The notes under the pieces were generated by a model. That model was not told the DNA's origin and did not search any database. It saw only the letters and a list, made by a program, of their open reading frames with translations. 64,000 bases of DNA, taken from contig NZ_UWFA01000380.1 in NCBI RefSeq assembly GCF_900601905.1, positions 124,001 to 188,000 of the forward strand, in the 5' to 3' direction. This document shows positions 19,669 through 29,849 of the stretch, piece by piece. This DNA comes from Pseudomonas viridiflava (lineage in GTDB: Bacteria; Pseudomonadota; Gammaproteobacteria; Pseudomonadales; Pseudomonadaceae). A program made the position numbers and the translations under genes. Position 1 is the stretch's first letter. Each line of letters starts with the position of its first letter.

Positions 19669-19712
19669 GTCATAATTTTTTCCAATTTAGCAATTCAAAA
19701 GGCAAGGGGGAC

Positions 19713-21587
19713 TCACCCGCGCCCCTCCCGCAACCGCTTATAAAGCGTATTACGGCTTACCCCTAGGCGCTTGGCCAGTTGCGAGATATTCCCGCCAGCC
19801 GCTTCCAGCAATTGATTCAGATCCTCGCTCGCCTGCAAAAGCGCTTTGCTGTTGCAAGGTGTCACGGCTAGGGAGGCCGGCGGATTCATTTGCAGATCCG
19901 CAAAAAAATCGTCCGGTAGATGTTCCTGCTCGATGACGCCATCCCCCGCCAACGCCAGCGCCACCTGAATCACATTACTCATCTGGCGCAGATTGCCCGG
20001 CCATGGGTGCGTTTCAAAAAGCTCAAGTACTTGGGGGGCAAACCCTGAACTCTGCTGGGGCTCGCGGTGCTGCTCCCAGATCTGCTGGATCAACGCGGCC
20101 TTGTCGGTGCGTTCACGCAGGGGCGGTAATTCCAGGTTCAGCCCGCTGATGCGGTAATAGAGGTCTTGCCGGAAGTGCCCGGCCTTGACGTCCTCACGCA
20201 GTTGCCGGTTGGTGGCAGAGATCAGTCGCACATCCACCGGATACGATTCGCCGCTGCCTAAAGGTTGCACGCAGCGCTCCTGCAGCACCCTCAGCAGTCG
20301 GGCTTGAACCGGTAGCGGCATGTCGCCGATTTCATCGAGGAACAGGGTGCCTTTATCGGCTTTGCGGATCAGGCCGATGCTGCCTTTATGGTGGGCGCCG
20401 GTAAACGCGCCTTTTTCGTAGCCGAACAGCTCGGACTCCACCAGTTCAGCCGGGATCGCTGCGCAGTTTACGGCGATCAAGGGGCGGGTGGCGCGAGAGC
20501 TGGCGTTGTGCAGCGCCTTGACGAACACCTCTTTACCGACGCCGGTCTCGCCGTGGATCAGCAACGGGATATTTTTCTCCAGCAGGCGTTCGGCCTGCAG
20601 CACGGCTTTGGCCACACGAGCGTCACCGAGGCTGATCCCGGTGAGGCCGACCCCTGCGGGCGTTGATGCACCCAGGCCTGCGGGAACCTGACTGGCAGGC
20701 TGAGCCAGCGGTGTCACGACGTGGATGCGCGCCGGTTTGCGTTGTGGACGACGCAGCAGACCATGAAAACGGTTGTGCCCGGAAGCCTGCAGAGCAAAGG
20801 GATGGCCTTCGGTCTGATCCAGCAGCCGGGCGGCCAGACCGTTGAAGACCTGCTCGATATCCTTGCCAATCACACTGACGCCCAGCAGGTTATCGGCCCG
20901 GCGGTTGGCGCTGGCGATTCTTCCGCTTTCATCCAGCATCAGCAGGCCAGCCCATTGGCTGTCCAGGTTGTTCAAACCGGTGTTGAAGATCAGCTGAAAA
21001 TGACTGTCCTGAAACTGATCAAGAATCAGCCGGTTTTCCACCGACTGACTCATCATTTTCACCATGCCCAGGGTATGGGAGGGCGGCAGGAAGCTGTCGC
21101 TGGACACGTCAAGCACCGCGATGATGCGACGGGAGGCATCGAAAATCGGCGCTGCCGAGCCGGTCATGAAGCGATTGGCCTTGAGAAAGTGCTCATTGTG
21201 TTCAATGTGCACAGCCTGTTCACAGACCAGCGCAGTGCCGATGGCGTTGGTCCCCGTGCTGCGTTCTATCCAGCTCGCGCCCGCCAGAAAACCGTGGTTG
21301 AACGACGGTTCCACGAAACGCTGAGTGCCCCAGGACTTGAGCAACTGGCCCTGGTTATCCGCCAGCAGAATCAGGCAGTTGGAGTTGCTGAGAATATTTT
21401 CGTAGAACGGCAGCACCTCCTGGTGGGTGGTCTGCACCAGCGATCTGTGACGCTCCAGTAACTGGGCGACCTGATCCATGGGCAACTGGCCGAAGCAGGG
21501 TTGGGATTGATGGCTCAGGCCGTAATCACGGCAACGCGACCAGGAGTCTTTGATGATGGTGTTGTGAGCAAGGGCGGGTTTGGCCAT
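19713..21587 (-). CDS. Sigma-54-dependent transcriptional activator (AcoR-type)
   Basis: A 624-aa enhancer-binding protein. A GAF-type sensory region lies at about 55-200 and a PAS-like region at about 205-280 (GLLMLDESGRIASANRRADNLLG). The AAA+ domain at about 310-540 has Walker A HGETGVGKE (345-353) and the sigma-54-contact loop GAFTGA (393-398). A Fis-type helix-turn-helix closes the protein (GNISQLAKRLGVSRNTLYKRL). There is no phospho-receiver domain, so it should respond to a small ligand. It diverges from the ABC importer operon, which has a -24/-12 promoter and an upstream hexamer cluster, so it almost certainly activates that operon. The effector is unknown; glycerol or a related polyol is a guess from the transporter type. 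Confidence 0.92.
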   Translation of the reverse strand: MAKPALAHNTIIKDSWSRCRDYGLSHQSQPCFGQLPMDQVAQLLERHRSLVQTTHQEVLPFYENILSNSNCLILLADNQGQLLKSWGTQRFVEPSFNHGFLAGASWIERSTGTNAIGTALVCEQAVHIEHNEHFLKANRFMTGSAAPIFDASRRIIAVLDVSSDSFLPPSHTLGMVKMMSQSVENRLILDQFQDSHFQLIFNTGLNNLDSQWAGLLMLDESGRIASANRRADNLLGVSVIGKDIEQVFNGLAARLLDQTEGHPFALQASGHNRFHGLLRRPQRKPARIHVVTPLAQPASQVPAGLGASTPAGVGLTGISLGDARVAKAVLQAERLLEKNIPLLIHGETGVGKEVFVKALHNASSRATRPLIAVNCAAIPAELVESELFGYEKGAFTGAHHKGSIGLIRKADKGTLFLDEIGDMPLPVQARLLRVLQERCVQPLGSGESYPVDVRLISATNRQLREDVKAGHFRQDLYYRISGLNLELPPLRERTDKAALIQQIWEQHREPQQSSGFAPQVLELFETHPWPGNLRQMSNVIQVALALAGDGVIEQEHLPDDFFADLQMNPPASLAVTPCNSKALLQASEDLNQLLEAAGGNISQLAKRLGVSRNTLYKRLREGRG

Positions 21588-21678
21588 GTCGTCTGGATCC
21601 TGAATACGCTTCTTATTTTTTTTGGGGATCTGGCACGGTCGTCCTAGGCCGTTGCGTTCATGCAGTGTCGCTCAGGCA

Positions 21679-21749
21679 TGTTCAAAGTCAATGTTCAAAG
21701 TGTTCATCTGTTCAGCCATTGTTGTTCATAAATGTTCATCAATGAACGC
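21679..21749. promoter_or_regulatory. TGTTCA hexamer array, probable activator-binding region
   Basis: Six exact TGTTCA hexamers in one orientation begin at 21679, 21692, 21701, 21709, 21723 and 21733. The last forms an inverted repeat with ATGAACG (TGTTCAT, two bases, ATGAACG). The cluster lies 75-145 nt upstream of the -24 element, the usual place for enhancer sites. It probably binds the adjacent sigma-54 activator. Confidence 0.6.
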
Positions 21750-21822
21750 GACTGGTCTGGGTTATTGACGTGCAAGGCTCTGGCTCAAGGGTTTGGACGA
21801 TCGTGTCACTTGCCAGCGGCAT

Positions 21823-21838
21823 TGGCATGAATGTCGCT
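21823..21838 (+). promoter_or_regulatory. Sigma-54 (-24/-12) promoter of the ABC importer operon
   Basis: TGGCATGAATGTCGCT matches the consensus TGGCACG-N4-TTGCT at all but two defined positions. The invariant GG (21824-21825) and GC (21836-21837) are separated by exactly 10 nt. Transcription should start near 21848, leaving a leader of about 45 nt before the first ATPase gene. Confidence 0.75.
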
Positions 21839-21894
21839 ATAACGAAAAAGCATTTGCGCACCCCTGCATAAAAAACGAGAAAAAAGGGCAAGCC

Positions 21895-22989
21895 ATGTCT
21901 TTAAAGCTGGAACACGTCAATCGCGCCGTCGACGGCCAGACCTGGATCGACGATGCATCCCTGAGCTTCGAGCCCGGATCCTTCAATGTGCTGCTCGGCC
22001 GCACACTGTCCGGCAAGACCAGCCTGATGCGCCTCATGGCCGGGCTGGACAAGCCTGACAGTGGCCGCATCCTGATGAATGGCAAGGACGTGACTCAGGT
22101 CCCGGTTCGCCATCGCAATGTCTCGATGGTCTATCAGCAGTTCATCAACTATCCGAGCATGACGGTGTTTGACAACATCGCCTCGCCGCTGCGCCAGGCC
22201 GGGGTATCGAAAGAAATCATCCAGAGCAAAGTGCTGGAAACGGCGAAGATGCTGCGCATCGAGAAATTTCTCACTCGCTATCCGCTGGAGCTGTCCGGCG
22301 GGCAGCAGCAGCGCACGGCCATGGCCCGGGCGCTGGTCAAGGATGCCGAGCTGATCCTGTTCGATGAACCGTTGGTCAACCTCGACTACAAACTGCGTGA
22401 AGAACTGCGCCAGGAGATGCGCGAGCTGTTCCAGGTGCGGCACACCATCGCCATTTATGCCACCACCGAACCCAATGAAGCCTTGGCGCTGGGCGGTACG
22501 ACTACGGTGTTGCACGAAGGCCGTGTGATCCAGAGCGGGCGCACGCCTGAGGTCTATCACCAGCCCAAGACCGTACTCGCCGCCGAGCTGTTTTCCGAGC
22601 CACCGATCAATCTGATGCCAGGTCGGATTCAAGGCAGTGAAGTCAGCTTTGCCAACTTCGTGCATTTCCCGCTCAACGTGGATTTGCGCACCATTGGCGA
22701 CGGCCAGTATCGCTTCGGCGTGCGTCCCAGCCACTTGAGCCTGGTGCCTTCCAATGATGACGATCTCGAACTGGCCGTCACCGTGGAGCTGGCTGAAATC
22801 AGTGGTTCCGAAACCTTCCTGCACGTGCGCAACGAACACTTTCAGCTGGTGCTGCATCTTCCTGGCGTGCACGCCTACGAGGTGGATGCCGCGATCCGGG
22901 TGTATATCCCGACTCATAAATTGTTCGTGTTTGACGAGCAGGGCCGCTTGATACAAGCGCCTGGCTTGCGCATGGCGAGGGTTGCCTGA
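21895..22989 (+). CDS. ABC importer ATPase 1 (GlpS-like), degenerate Walker A and H-loop
   Basis: One of two ATPases of a MalK-type importer with C-terminal OB-fold domains. The 364-aa product has a normal signature LSGGQ (133-137), Q-loop (MVYQQF) and Walker B LILFDEP. Its Walker A is GRTLSGKTS (35-43), with Leu38 replacing the usual second glycine. The H-loop histidine is Thr191 (IYATTEPNEA in place of the usual YVTHDxxEA). The start at 21895 is chosen because it follows an AGGG-type site and begins at the ABC fold; the upstream ATG at 21793 precedes the sigma-54 promoter. Gene order and the neighbouring DUF2160 protein match rhizobial GlpSTPQUV glycerol importers. Confidence 0.88.
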   Translation: MSLKLEHVNRAVDGQTWIDDASLSFEPGSFNVLLGRTLSGKTSLMRLMAGLDKPDSGRILMNGKDVTQVPVRHRNVSMVYQQFINYPSMTVFDNIASPLRQAGVSKEIIQSKVLETAKMLRIEKFLTRYPLELSGGQQQRTAMARALVKDAELILFDEPLVNLDYKLREELRQEMRELFQVRHTIAIYATTEPNEALALGGTTTVLHEGRVIQSGRTPEVYHQPKTVLAAELFSEPPINLMPGRIQGSEVSFANFVHFPLNVDLRTIGDGQYRFGVRPSHLSLVPSNDDDLELAVTVELAEISGSETFLHVRNEHFQLVLHLPGVHAYEVDAAIRVYIPTHKLFVFDEQGRLIQAPGLRMARVA

Positions 22990-24081
22990 TGGCCGAAATA
23001 CGTTTGCAGAACCTCGCTCACAGCTACAGCAAGCAACCTGCCGGGCCTGAGGATTACGCGATTCGCGAGATGAGCCATATCTGGGAGCAGGGTGGGGCGT
23101 ATGCGTTGCTGGGGCCTTCCGGTTGTGGCAAGTCGACCTTGCTGAATATTATTTCCGGCTTGCTCAGCCCGTCGGAAGGTCAGGTGATGTTTGACGCCCG
23201 GGTGGTCAACGACCTGTCTCCGGAACAACGCAACATTGCCCAGGTGTTTCAGTTCCCGGTGGTCTACGACACCATGACGGTGTTCGATAACCTGGCGTTC
23301 CCGCTGCGCAACCAGGGCATGGACGAGAAGAAAGTCCAGATCAAGGTTCAGGAAATCGCTGACGTTCTGGATCTGCAGCCACTGCTGAAAAAGAAAGCCC
23401 GCAACCTGACCGCCGACGAAAAACAGAAAGTCTCCATGGGCCGTGGCCTGGTTCGCGATGACGTGTCAGCGATCCTGTTCGACGAGCCGCTGACGGTGAT
23501 CGACCCGCACCTTAAGTGGAAGCTGCGGCGCAAGCTCAAGCAGATCCACGAGCAGTTCAACATCACCATGGTCTACGTCACCCACGACCAGCTGGAAGCA
23601 TCGACCTTTGCCGACAAGATTGCCGTGATGTACGGCGGGGCAATCGTCCAGTTCGGCACCCCGCGCGAACTGTTTGAAAAGCCTCAACACACTTTTGTCG
23701 GCTATTTCATCGGCAGCCCGGGCATGAACCTCATCGAGGTCACGCCGCAGGCGGGCGGCGTGGGTTTTGGTGATGTGCACCTGCCGCTCTCGGCCGCGCT
23801 GCAGCAACGCATCGCGCAAAAACCTTCCAGCAGCCTGAAAGTCGGCATTCGCCCCGAATTTGTGCATGTCTGGGATGGTCCGGTGGACGATGCGATGTGT
23901 GCCGAGGTGAGCCACGTCGAGGATCTGGGCACTTACAAGATTCTCAATCTCAGCCTGGCAGGGCACCCGCTCAAAGTCAGGATTCAGGAAGACAAACCCG
24001 TGCCCGAAGGCCAGGCCTGGATCAGCTTCCCGAGCCAGTGGCTGATGGTCTACGCCGACGATTACCTGCTGGAGTCAGGCC

Positions 24082-24089
<8 letters not shown>
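22989..24089 (+). CDS. ABC importer ATPase 2 (GlpT-like), degenerate signature motif
   Basis: Second ATPase of the importer, 366 aa. Walker A is canonical (GPSGCGKST, 42-50), as are the Q-loop (VFQFPV), Walker B (AILFDEP) and H-loop histidine H199 (YVTHDQLEA). The ABC signature is LTADE (140-144) in place of LSGGQ. This is complementary to ATPase 1, whose signature is intact but whose Walker A and H-loop are altered, so the heterodimer should have one working and one degenerate ATP site. The start codon shares one base with the previous stop (TGATG), implying coupled translation at equal ratio. Confidence 0.88.
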
Positions 24090-24945
<856 letters not shown>

Positions 24946-24955
24946 GGAGGCGGCC

Positions 24956-25756
<801 letters not shown>

Positions 25757-25767
25757 GGAGTCGAAAA

Positions 25768-26040
25768 ATGGAGTGGATGTCCTGGACACTGCCAACCGCA
25801 CTCTTCTTCGGCGGCATTGCTGTTCTGCTGGCGGGGATGACGGTGTGGGAATTGCGCTCGGCCAGCATCGAGCGTCGCGGGTTTCTGCCAATCGCCACTA
25901 CGCGTGGCGACCGGTTGTTCATCGGGCTGCTCGGTAGCGCTTATCTGCACCTGATGGTGATTGGCGCAACCGACTGGAGTATCTGGGTCGCTTCAGGCAT
26001 TTCCCTGGTGTGGCTGCTGGTAGTAATGCGTTGGGGTTAG
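25768..26040 (+). CDS. Small membrane protein of the importer operon (DUF2160, GlpU-like)
   Basis: A 90-aa protein with about three predicted membrane helices: residues 6-26 (TLPTALFFGGIAVLLAGMTV), about 48-65 and about 68-86. A conserved short loop has RRGFLPIATTRGDRLFIGLLG. It sits between permease 2 and the binding protein, as in rhizobial glp importer operons where the equivalent is called GlpU. Function is unknown; an accessory membrane subunit is plausible. A GAGG site lies 8-11 nt before the ATG. Confidence 0.82.
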   Translation: MEWMSWTLPTALFFGGIAVLLAGMTVWELRSASIERRGFLPIATTRGDRLFIGLLGSAYLHLMVIGATDWSIWVASGISLVWLLVVMRWG

Positions 26041-26044
26041 AACG

Positions 26045-26073
26045 CGGATCGGTGCAAATATCTGGCTGATCCG
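26045..26073 (+). other. Intercistronic stem-loop before the binding-protein gene
   Basis: CGGATC (26045-26050) pairs with GATCCG (26068-26073) around a 17-nt loop, within the 84-nt gap before the binding-protein gene. Such hairpins often protect a highly expressed binding-protein message. Short stem, weak evidence. Confidence 0.3.
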
Positions 26074-26124
26074 TCAGGCGGTATTCGAAGCGGGACTACA
26101 TAAGAAAAAACACTGGAGGTGTCT

Positions 26125-27897
26125 ATGTTCAATAAGAAAAACAAGCTGCGACATAGCGTGACGTTAGCGACCATGGTGATGCTCAGCGGGTTGAGCGTTT
26201 CGGCCTGGGCGGATCAATATGAAGATGCGGCCAAAAAGTGGGCGGCGAGCGAGTTCAAGCCCAGCACGCTGTCGGATGCCGAGCAGCTCAAAGAGCTGGA
26301 GTGGTTCATCAAGGCGGCTGAGCCGTTCCGTGGCATGGACATCAAGGTGGTGTCCGAAACCCTGACCACCCACGAATACGAGTCCAAGACCCTGGCCAAG
26401 GCGTTCACTGAAATCACCGGCATCAAAGTCACTCATGACTTGCTGCAGGAAGGTGACGTGATCGAAAAGCTGCAGACCGCCATGCAGTCGGACAAGAGTA
26501 TTTATGACGGCTGGGTGAACGACTCCGACCTGATCGGTACTCACTTCCGATACGGCAAAGCGATGTCTCTGACAGACATGATGGCGAGTCCGGCCGGCAG
26601 CAAAGTCACCTCGCCGACTCTGGACCTGAAAGACTTCATCGGCACCTCGTTCACCACCGCACCAGATGGCAAGCTGTATCAGCTACCCGATCAGCAATTC
26701 GCCAACCTTTACTGGTTCCGCGCCGACTGGTTTGACCGTCCCGACCTGAAAGAGAAATTCAAAGCCAAATACGGCTACGAACTGGGCGTCCCGGTCAACT
26801 GGTCTGCCTATGAAGACATCGCCAAGTTCTTCAGCGAAGACGTGAAGGAACTCGATGGCAAGAAAGTCTATGGTCACATGGACTACGGCAAAAAAGACCC
26901 GTCCCTGGGCTGGCGCTTCACCGATGCCTGGTTCTCCATGGCAGGCAGCGGCGACAAAGGCCTGCCGAACGGCTTGCCGGTGGACGAGTGGGGCATCCGC
27001 GTCGAGAGCTGCCATCCGGTGGGCTCCAGCATTACCCGCGGCGGCGACACCAACGGTCCGGCGGCGGTATTCGCGACCCAGAAATACATCGACTGGCTCA
27101 AGGCCTATGCTCCGCCGGAAGCGGCAGGCATGACCTTCTCCGAGTCTGGTCCGGTACCCTCGCAGGGTAACGTTGCTCAGCAGATCTTCTGGTACACCGC
27201 TTTCACCGCCGACATGACCAAGCCGGGCCTGCCCGTGATGAATGCCGATGGCACACCGAAATGGCGGATGGCACCCTCGCCTAAAGGTCCTTACTGGAAA
27301 GAAGGCATGAAACTCGGCTATCAGGACGTGGGTTCCTGGACCTTCCTCAAGTCTTCCGACGAGAAAAAACGCCTGGCGGCCTGGCTTTACGCGCAGTTCG
27401 TGACGTCGAAAAGTGTATCGCTGAAGAAAACCATCGTTGGCCTGACACCGATTCGCGAGTCGGACATCAACTCCAAGGAAATGACTGCGCTGGCACCCAA
27501 GCTGGGTGGCCTGGTGGAGTTCTATCGCAGCCCGGCCCGCGTCCAGTGGTCGCCTACCGGGACCAACGTGCCGGATTATCCGAAGCTGGCGCAGCTGTGG
27601 TGGAGCCACGTTGCCGAAGCAGTCACTGGCGAGAAGACGGCGCAGCAGGCGCTGGACGGTCTGGCCAAGGATCAGGACGCAATCATGACCCGCATCGAGC
27701 GCTCCAAGGTTCAGGACGCCAGCGGCTGTGCGCCGAAAATGAACCCGGAAACCTCGGCAGAAGAGTGGTACACCAAGGCTGAGCAGAGTGGCGGCAAGTT
27801 CCTGGCGCCGCAACGCAAGCTGGCTAATGAAAAGCCGAAGGGCGAAACCATCGCTTACTCGGATCTGCTTAAAAGCTGGGAAGCAGCCAAGAAGTAA
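26125..27897 (+). CDS. ABC importer periplasmic binding protein (GlpV-like, family 1)
   Basis: A 590-aa exported solute-binding protein, far larger than the usual 400-450 aa of family 1 but in line with GlpV-type proteins. A signal peptide covers about 1-28 (hydrophobic LATMVMLSGLSVSAWA, then DQYED). The chosen ATG at 26125 has GGAGGT immediately upstream (26115-26120); a GTG two codons earlier overlaps that site. It ends the importer operon and is followed by a strong terminator. The substrate is inferred as glycerol or a related small polyol only from similarity of operon architecture. Confidence 0.87.
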   Translation: MFNKKNKLRHSVTLATMVMLSGLSVSAWADQYEDAAKKWAASEFKPSTLSDAEQLKELEWFIKAAEPFRGMDIKVVSETLTTHEYESKTLAKAFTEITGIKVTHDLLQEGDVIEKLQTAMQSDKSIYDGWVNDSDLIGTHFRYGKAMSLTDMMASPAGSKVTSPTLDLKDFIGTSFTTAPDGKLYQLPDQQFANLYWFRADWFDRPDLKEKFKAKYGYELGVPVNWSAYEDIAKFFSEDVKELDGKKVYGHMDYGKKDPSLGWRFTDAWFSMAGSGDKGLPNGLPVDEWGIRVESCHPVGSSITRGGDTNGPAAVFATQKYIDWLKAYAPPEAAGMTFSESGPVPSQGNVAQQIFWYTAFTADMTKPGLPVMNADGTPKWRMAPSPKGPYWKEGMKLGYQDVGSWTFLKSSDEKKRLAAWLYAQFVTSKSVSLKKTIVGLTPIRESDINSKEMTALAPKLGGLVEFYRSPARVQWSPTGTNVPDYPKLAQLWWSHVAEAVTGEKTAQQALDGLAKDQDAIMTRIERSKVQDASGCAPKMNPETSAEEWYTKAEQSGGKFLAPQRKLANEKPKGETIAYSDLLKSWEAAKK

Positions 27898-27915
27898 GGA
27901 TTTGCAGGCATAAAA

Positions 27916-27943
27916 AAACGGCACCCCTGGGGTGCCGTTTTCA
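27916..27943. terminator. Rho-independent terminator, bidirectional
   Basis: AAACGGCACCCC pairs exactly with GGGGTGCCGTTT, with A-rich and T-rich flanks on either side. It sits between the importer operon and convergent folD and can serve both. Confidence 0.85.
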
Positions 27944-27963
27944 TTTGTTGCAGAACCCAGCGA

Positions 27964-28818
27964 TCAGCCGTGCAAGGTTTCAGCAGCGTACAGCGTGTTT
28001 TCCAGCAGGCAGGCGCGGGTCATAGGCCCGACGCCGCCGGGTACCGGTGTGATCCAGCCAGCGCGGGGCAGGGCAGTGTCGTACACCACGTCGCCTACCA
28101 GCTTGCCATCGTCCTGACGATTGATACCGACATCAATGACGATCGCGCCTTCCTTGATCCACTCGCCTTTTACCAGGCCGGGCTTGCCTGCGGCGACCAC
28201 CACCAGATCGGCACGGCCGACGTGGCCCGCCAGATCCTTGGTGAAGCGGTGCGTCACGGTCACGGTGCAGCCAGCCAGCAACAGCTCCATGGCCATAGGC
28301 CGACCTACGATGTTGGACGCGCCCACTACCACGGCATCGAGCCCGTAAAGGTCAACACCGGTGCTTTCCAGCAGGGCCATGATGCCTTTTGGGGTGCAGG
28401 GGCGCAGCAGCGGGATACGCTGGGCCAGACGCCCGACGTTATAAGGATGGAAACCGTCCACATCCTTGTCCGGGCGAATGCGCTCCAGCAGCAGGGAGGC
28501 GTCCAGGTGTTCAGGCAGAGGCAATTGCAACAGAACGCCGTCGATGTTCGCATCATCATTGAGGCGATCAATCAGGTCGGTCAGTTCTACTTGCGAGGTG
28601 TGTGCAGGCAGGTCGTAGGCCTGGGAGATGAAGCCGACTTCTTCACAGTCCTTACGCTTGTGCGAGACGTAGACCTGAGAGGCGGGATCGCTGCCCACCA
28701 GAATCACGGCCAGGCCAGGTGTGCGCAGGCCTTGCTCGCGACGCTCGGCGACACGTTTGGCGATCTGCTGGCGCAGGCTGGCTGCGATCGCTTTGCCGTC
28801 GATTAGTTTTGCAGTCAT
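27964..28818 (-). CDS. folD: Bifunctional methylenetetrahydrofolate dehydrogenase/cyclohydrolase
   Basis: Interconverts 5,10-methylene-, methenyl- and 10-formyl-tetrahydrofolate. The 284-aa product has the catalytic lysine/tyrosine region [14 protein letters not shown], the [11 protein letters not shown] motif and the NADP loop [18 protein letters not shown]. Length is standard. It is transcribed away from the tRNA cluster and converges with the importer operon. Confidence 0.96.
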   Translation of the reverse strand: MTAKLIDGKAIAASLRQQIAKRVAERREQGLRTPGLAVILVGSDPASQVYVSHKRKDCEEVGFISQAYDLPAHTSQVELTDLIDRLNDDANIDGVLLQLPLPEHLDASLLLERIRPDKDVDGFHPYNVGRLAQRIPLLRPCTPKGIMALLESTGVDLYGLDAVVVGASNIVGRPMAMELLLAGCTVTVTHRFTKDLAGHVGRADLVVVAAGKPGLVKGEWIKEGAIVIDVGINRQDDGKLVGDVVYDTALPRAGWITPVPGGVGPMTRACLLENTLYAAETLHG

Positions 28819-28951
28819 TACGCGTGATTAACCATCGAGAGGGATTGGAAAAGAGCGCGCATTCTCGCATGTCATCGCCTGCGGGCAAAGGCGCTTGGTC
28901 TGCATATTCTCCTAACTCCTTTATCTAACTGAATTTTTTTCTAAAAAAGAG

Positions 28952-28978
28952 TTGACGACCTCCAGGGTCGTCTATAAG
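28952..28978 (+). promoter_or_regulatory. Probable promoter of the tRNA-Arg/His/Leu cluster
   Basis: TTGACG (28952-28957) and TATAAG (28973-28978) lie 144 nt upstream of tRNA-Arg. The spacer holds a perfect inverted repeat, GACGACC (28954-28960) and GGTCGTC (28966-28972). Taking TATAAG gives a short 15-nt spacer; TAAGAT two bases later gives 17 nt. Downstream, AGCACTGGTT is repeated directly at 29006 and 29021. Nothing else is recognised between folD and the first tRNA. Confidence 0.55.
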
Positions 28979-29121
28979 ATTCGTCGCACTTGTCGGGCAC
29001 AGCCCAGCACTGGTTAAGCTAGCACTGGTTGTTAGAGTGATAAGTCAGGCAGAGTTGAAGGTTGGCTCTGTGTGATTGAAAGCCCTTAATTTGTAATCGT
29101 TAAAGAATGCAGATTATATAA

Positions 29122-29198
29122 GTGCCCGTAGCTCAGCTGGATAGAGCATCCGCCTTCTAAGCGGATGGTCGCAGGTTCGAGTCCTGCCGGGTGCGCCA
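29122..29198 (+). tRNA. tRNA-Arg (anticodon TCT)
   Basis: A 77-nt cloverleaf with encoded CCA. Acceptor GTGCCCG pairs with CGGGTGC, D arm GCTCAGCTGGATAGAGC, anticodon loop CTTCTAA on stem CCGC/GCGG, T arm GCAGGTTCGAGTCCTGC. Reads AGA/AGG. Confidence 0.95.
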
Positions 29199-29259
29199 TT
29201 CAAGGCAGCTTTGGCAAGTACAAGTAAAGATGTAGATGTCACGGTTACAAGGCAATATG

Positions 29260-29335
29260 GTGGGCGTAGCTCAGTTGGTAGAGCACGGGATTGTGACTCC
29301 CGTTGTCGAGGGTTCGATCCCCTTCGTCCACCCCA
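29260..29335 (+). tRNA. tRNA-His (anticodon GTG)
   Basis: A 76-nt cloverleaf with encoded CCA. Acceptor GTGGGCG pairs with CGTCCAC, the preceding G at 29259 supplies the His-specific G-1, the anticodon loop is TTGTGAC, and the T arm is GAGGGTTCGATCCCCTT. Confidence 0.95.
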
Positions 29336-29342
29336 TATTCAG

Positions 29343-29373
29343 AAAGGCGCCAGGTTAATAATCTGGCGCCTTT
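29343..29373 (+). terminator. Hairpin between tRNA-His and tRNA-Leu
   Basis: AAAGGCGCCAG pairs exactly with CTGGCGCCTTT around a 9-nt loop, with a short T run. It may attenuate transcription or guide processing, since tRNA-Leu starts only 17 nt later. Confidence 0.6.
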
Positions 29374-29389
29374 GCTTTAAAGATTGACT

Positions 29390-29474
29390 GCGGATGTGGT
29401 GGAATTGGTAGACACACTGGATTTAGGTTCCAGCGCCGCAAGGTGTGAGAGTTCGAGTCTCTCCGTCCGCACCA
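29390..29474 (+). tRNA. tRNA-Leu (anticodon TAG)
   Basis: An 85-nt class II tRNA with a long variable arm and encoded CCA. Acceptor GCGGATG pairs with CGTCCGC; anticodon loop TTTAGGT on stem CTGGA/TCCAG. Confidence 0.95.
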
Positions 29475-29515
29475 AGAAACAAGCGTTATGACGGGTAGAC
29501 CGGCTTAGCGCAAAG

Positions 29516-29542
29516 AAAAAGCCGCCTAGTGCGGCTTTTTTT
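29516..29542 (+). terminator. Rho-independent terminator after the tRNA cluster
   Basis: AAAAAGCCGC, loop CTAGT, GCGGC then seven T. It ends the tRNA transcript. The rest of the 375-nt gap before tig shows no further recognisable feature beyond the presumed tig promoter region. Confidence 0.88.
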
Positions 29543-29849
29543 GTTTCAGGATTATTGTTTTTTCGTCTCGCAGGCCGGTCAGCCTGGCTGCCGTTAGTCG
29601 TGCGGGACGTGCTTCGCGGAATGGAATCAACGCCGAGGCCGGGTGCGTGATGCCTTGTGCAGGGCCATGCCAGACGCGTTTCGGCCAGTTGAACGCAACC
29701 ACGGTTGTCATCCGCTGACCGTCTGATTCCCTTCTCTTTATTCGCCCTTTTTCAGTGGGGTGACTTCTTGAGTTCGACCCACTAGAATGCATGCCCTTGA
29801 TTCTGGGGTCGGAAACGGCCGGCTAACGTCTGTGCAACGAGGAATATCC

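Noticed and set aside
21631..21656. TGGCACG followed by TTGC as a sigma-54 promoter
   Set aside because: The two elements are 14 nt apart rather than 4, so GG and GC are on the wrong spacing.
21760..21774. GG-N10-GC at 21760-21773 as a sigma-54 promoter
   Set aside because: Spacing is right but the -24 box is poor (GGGTTA). The site at 21823-21838 is much better and closer to the gene.
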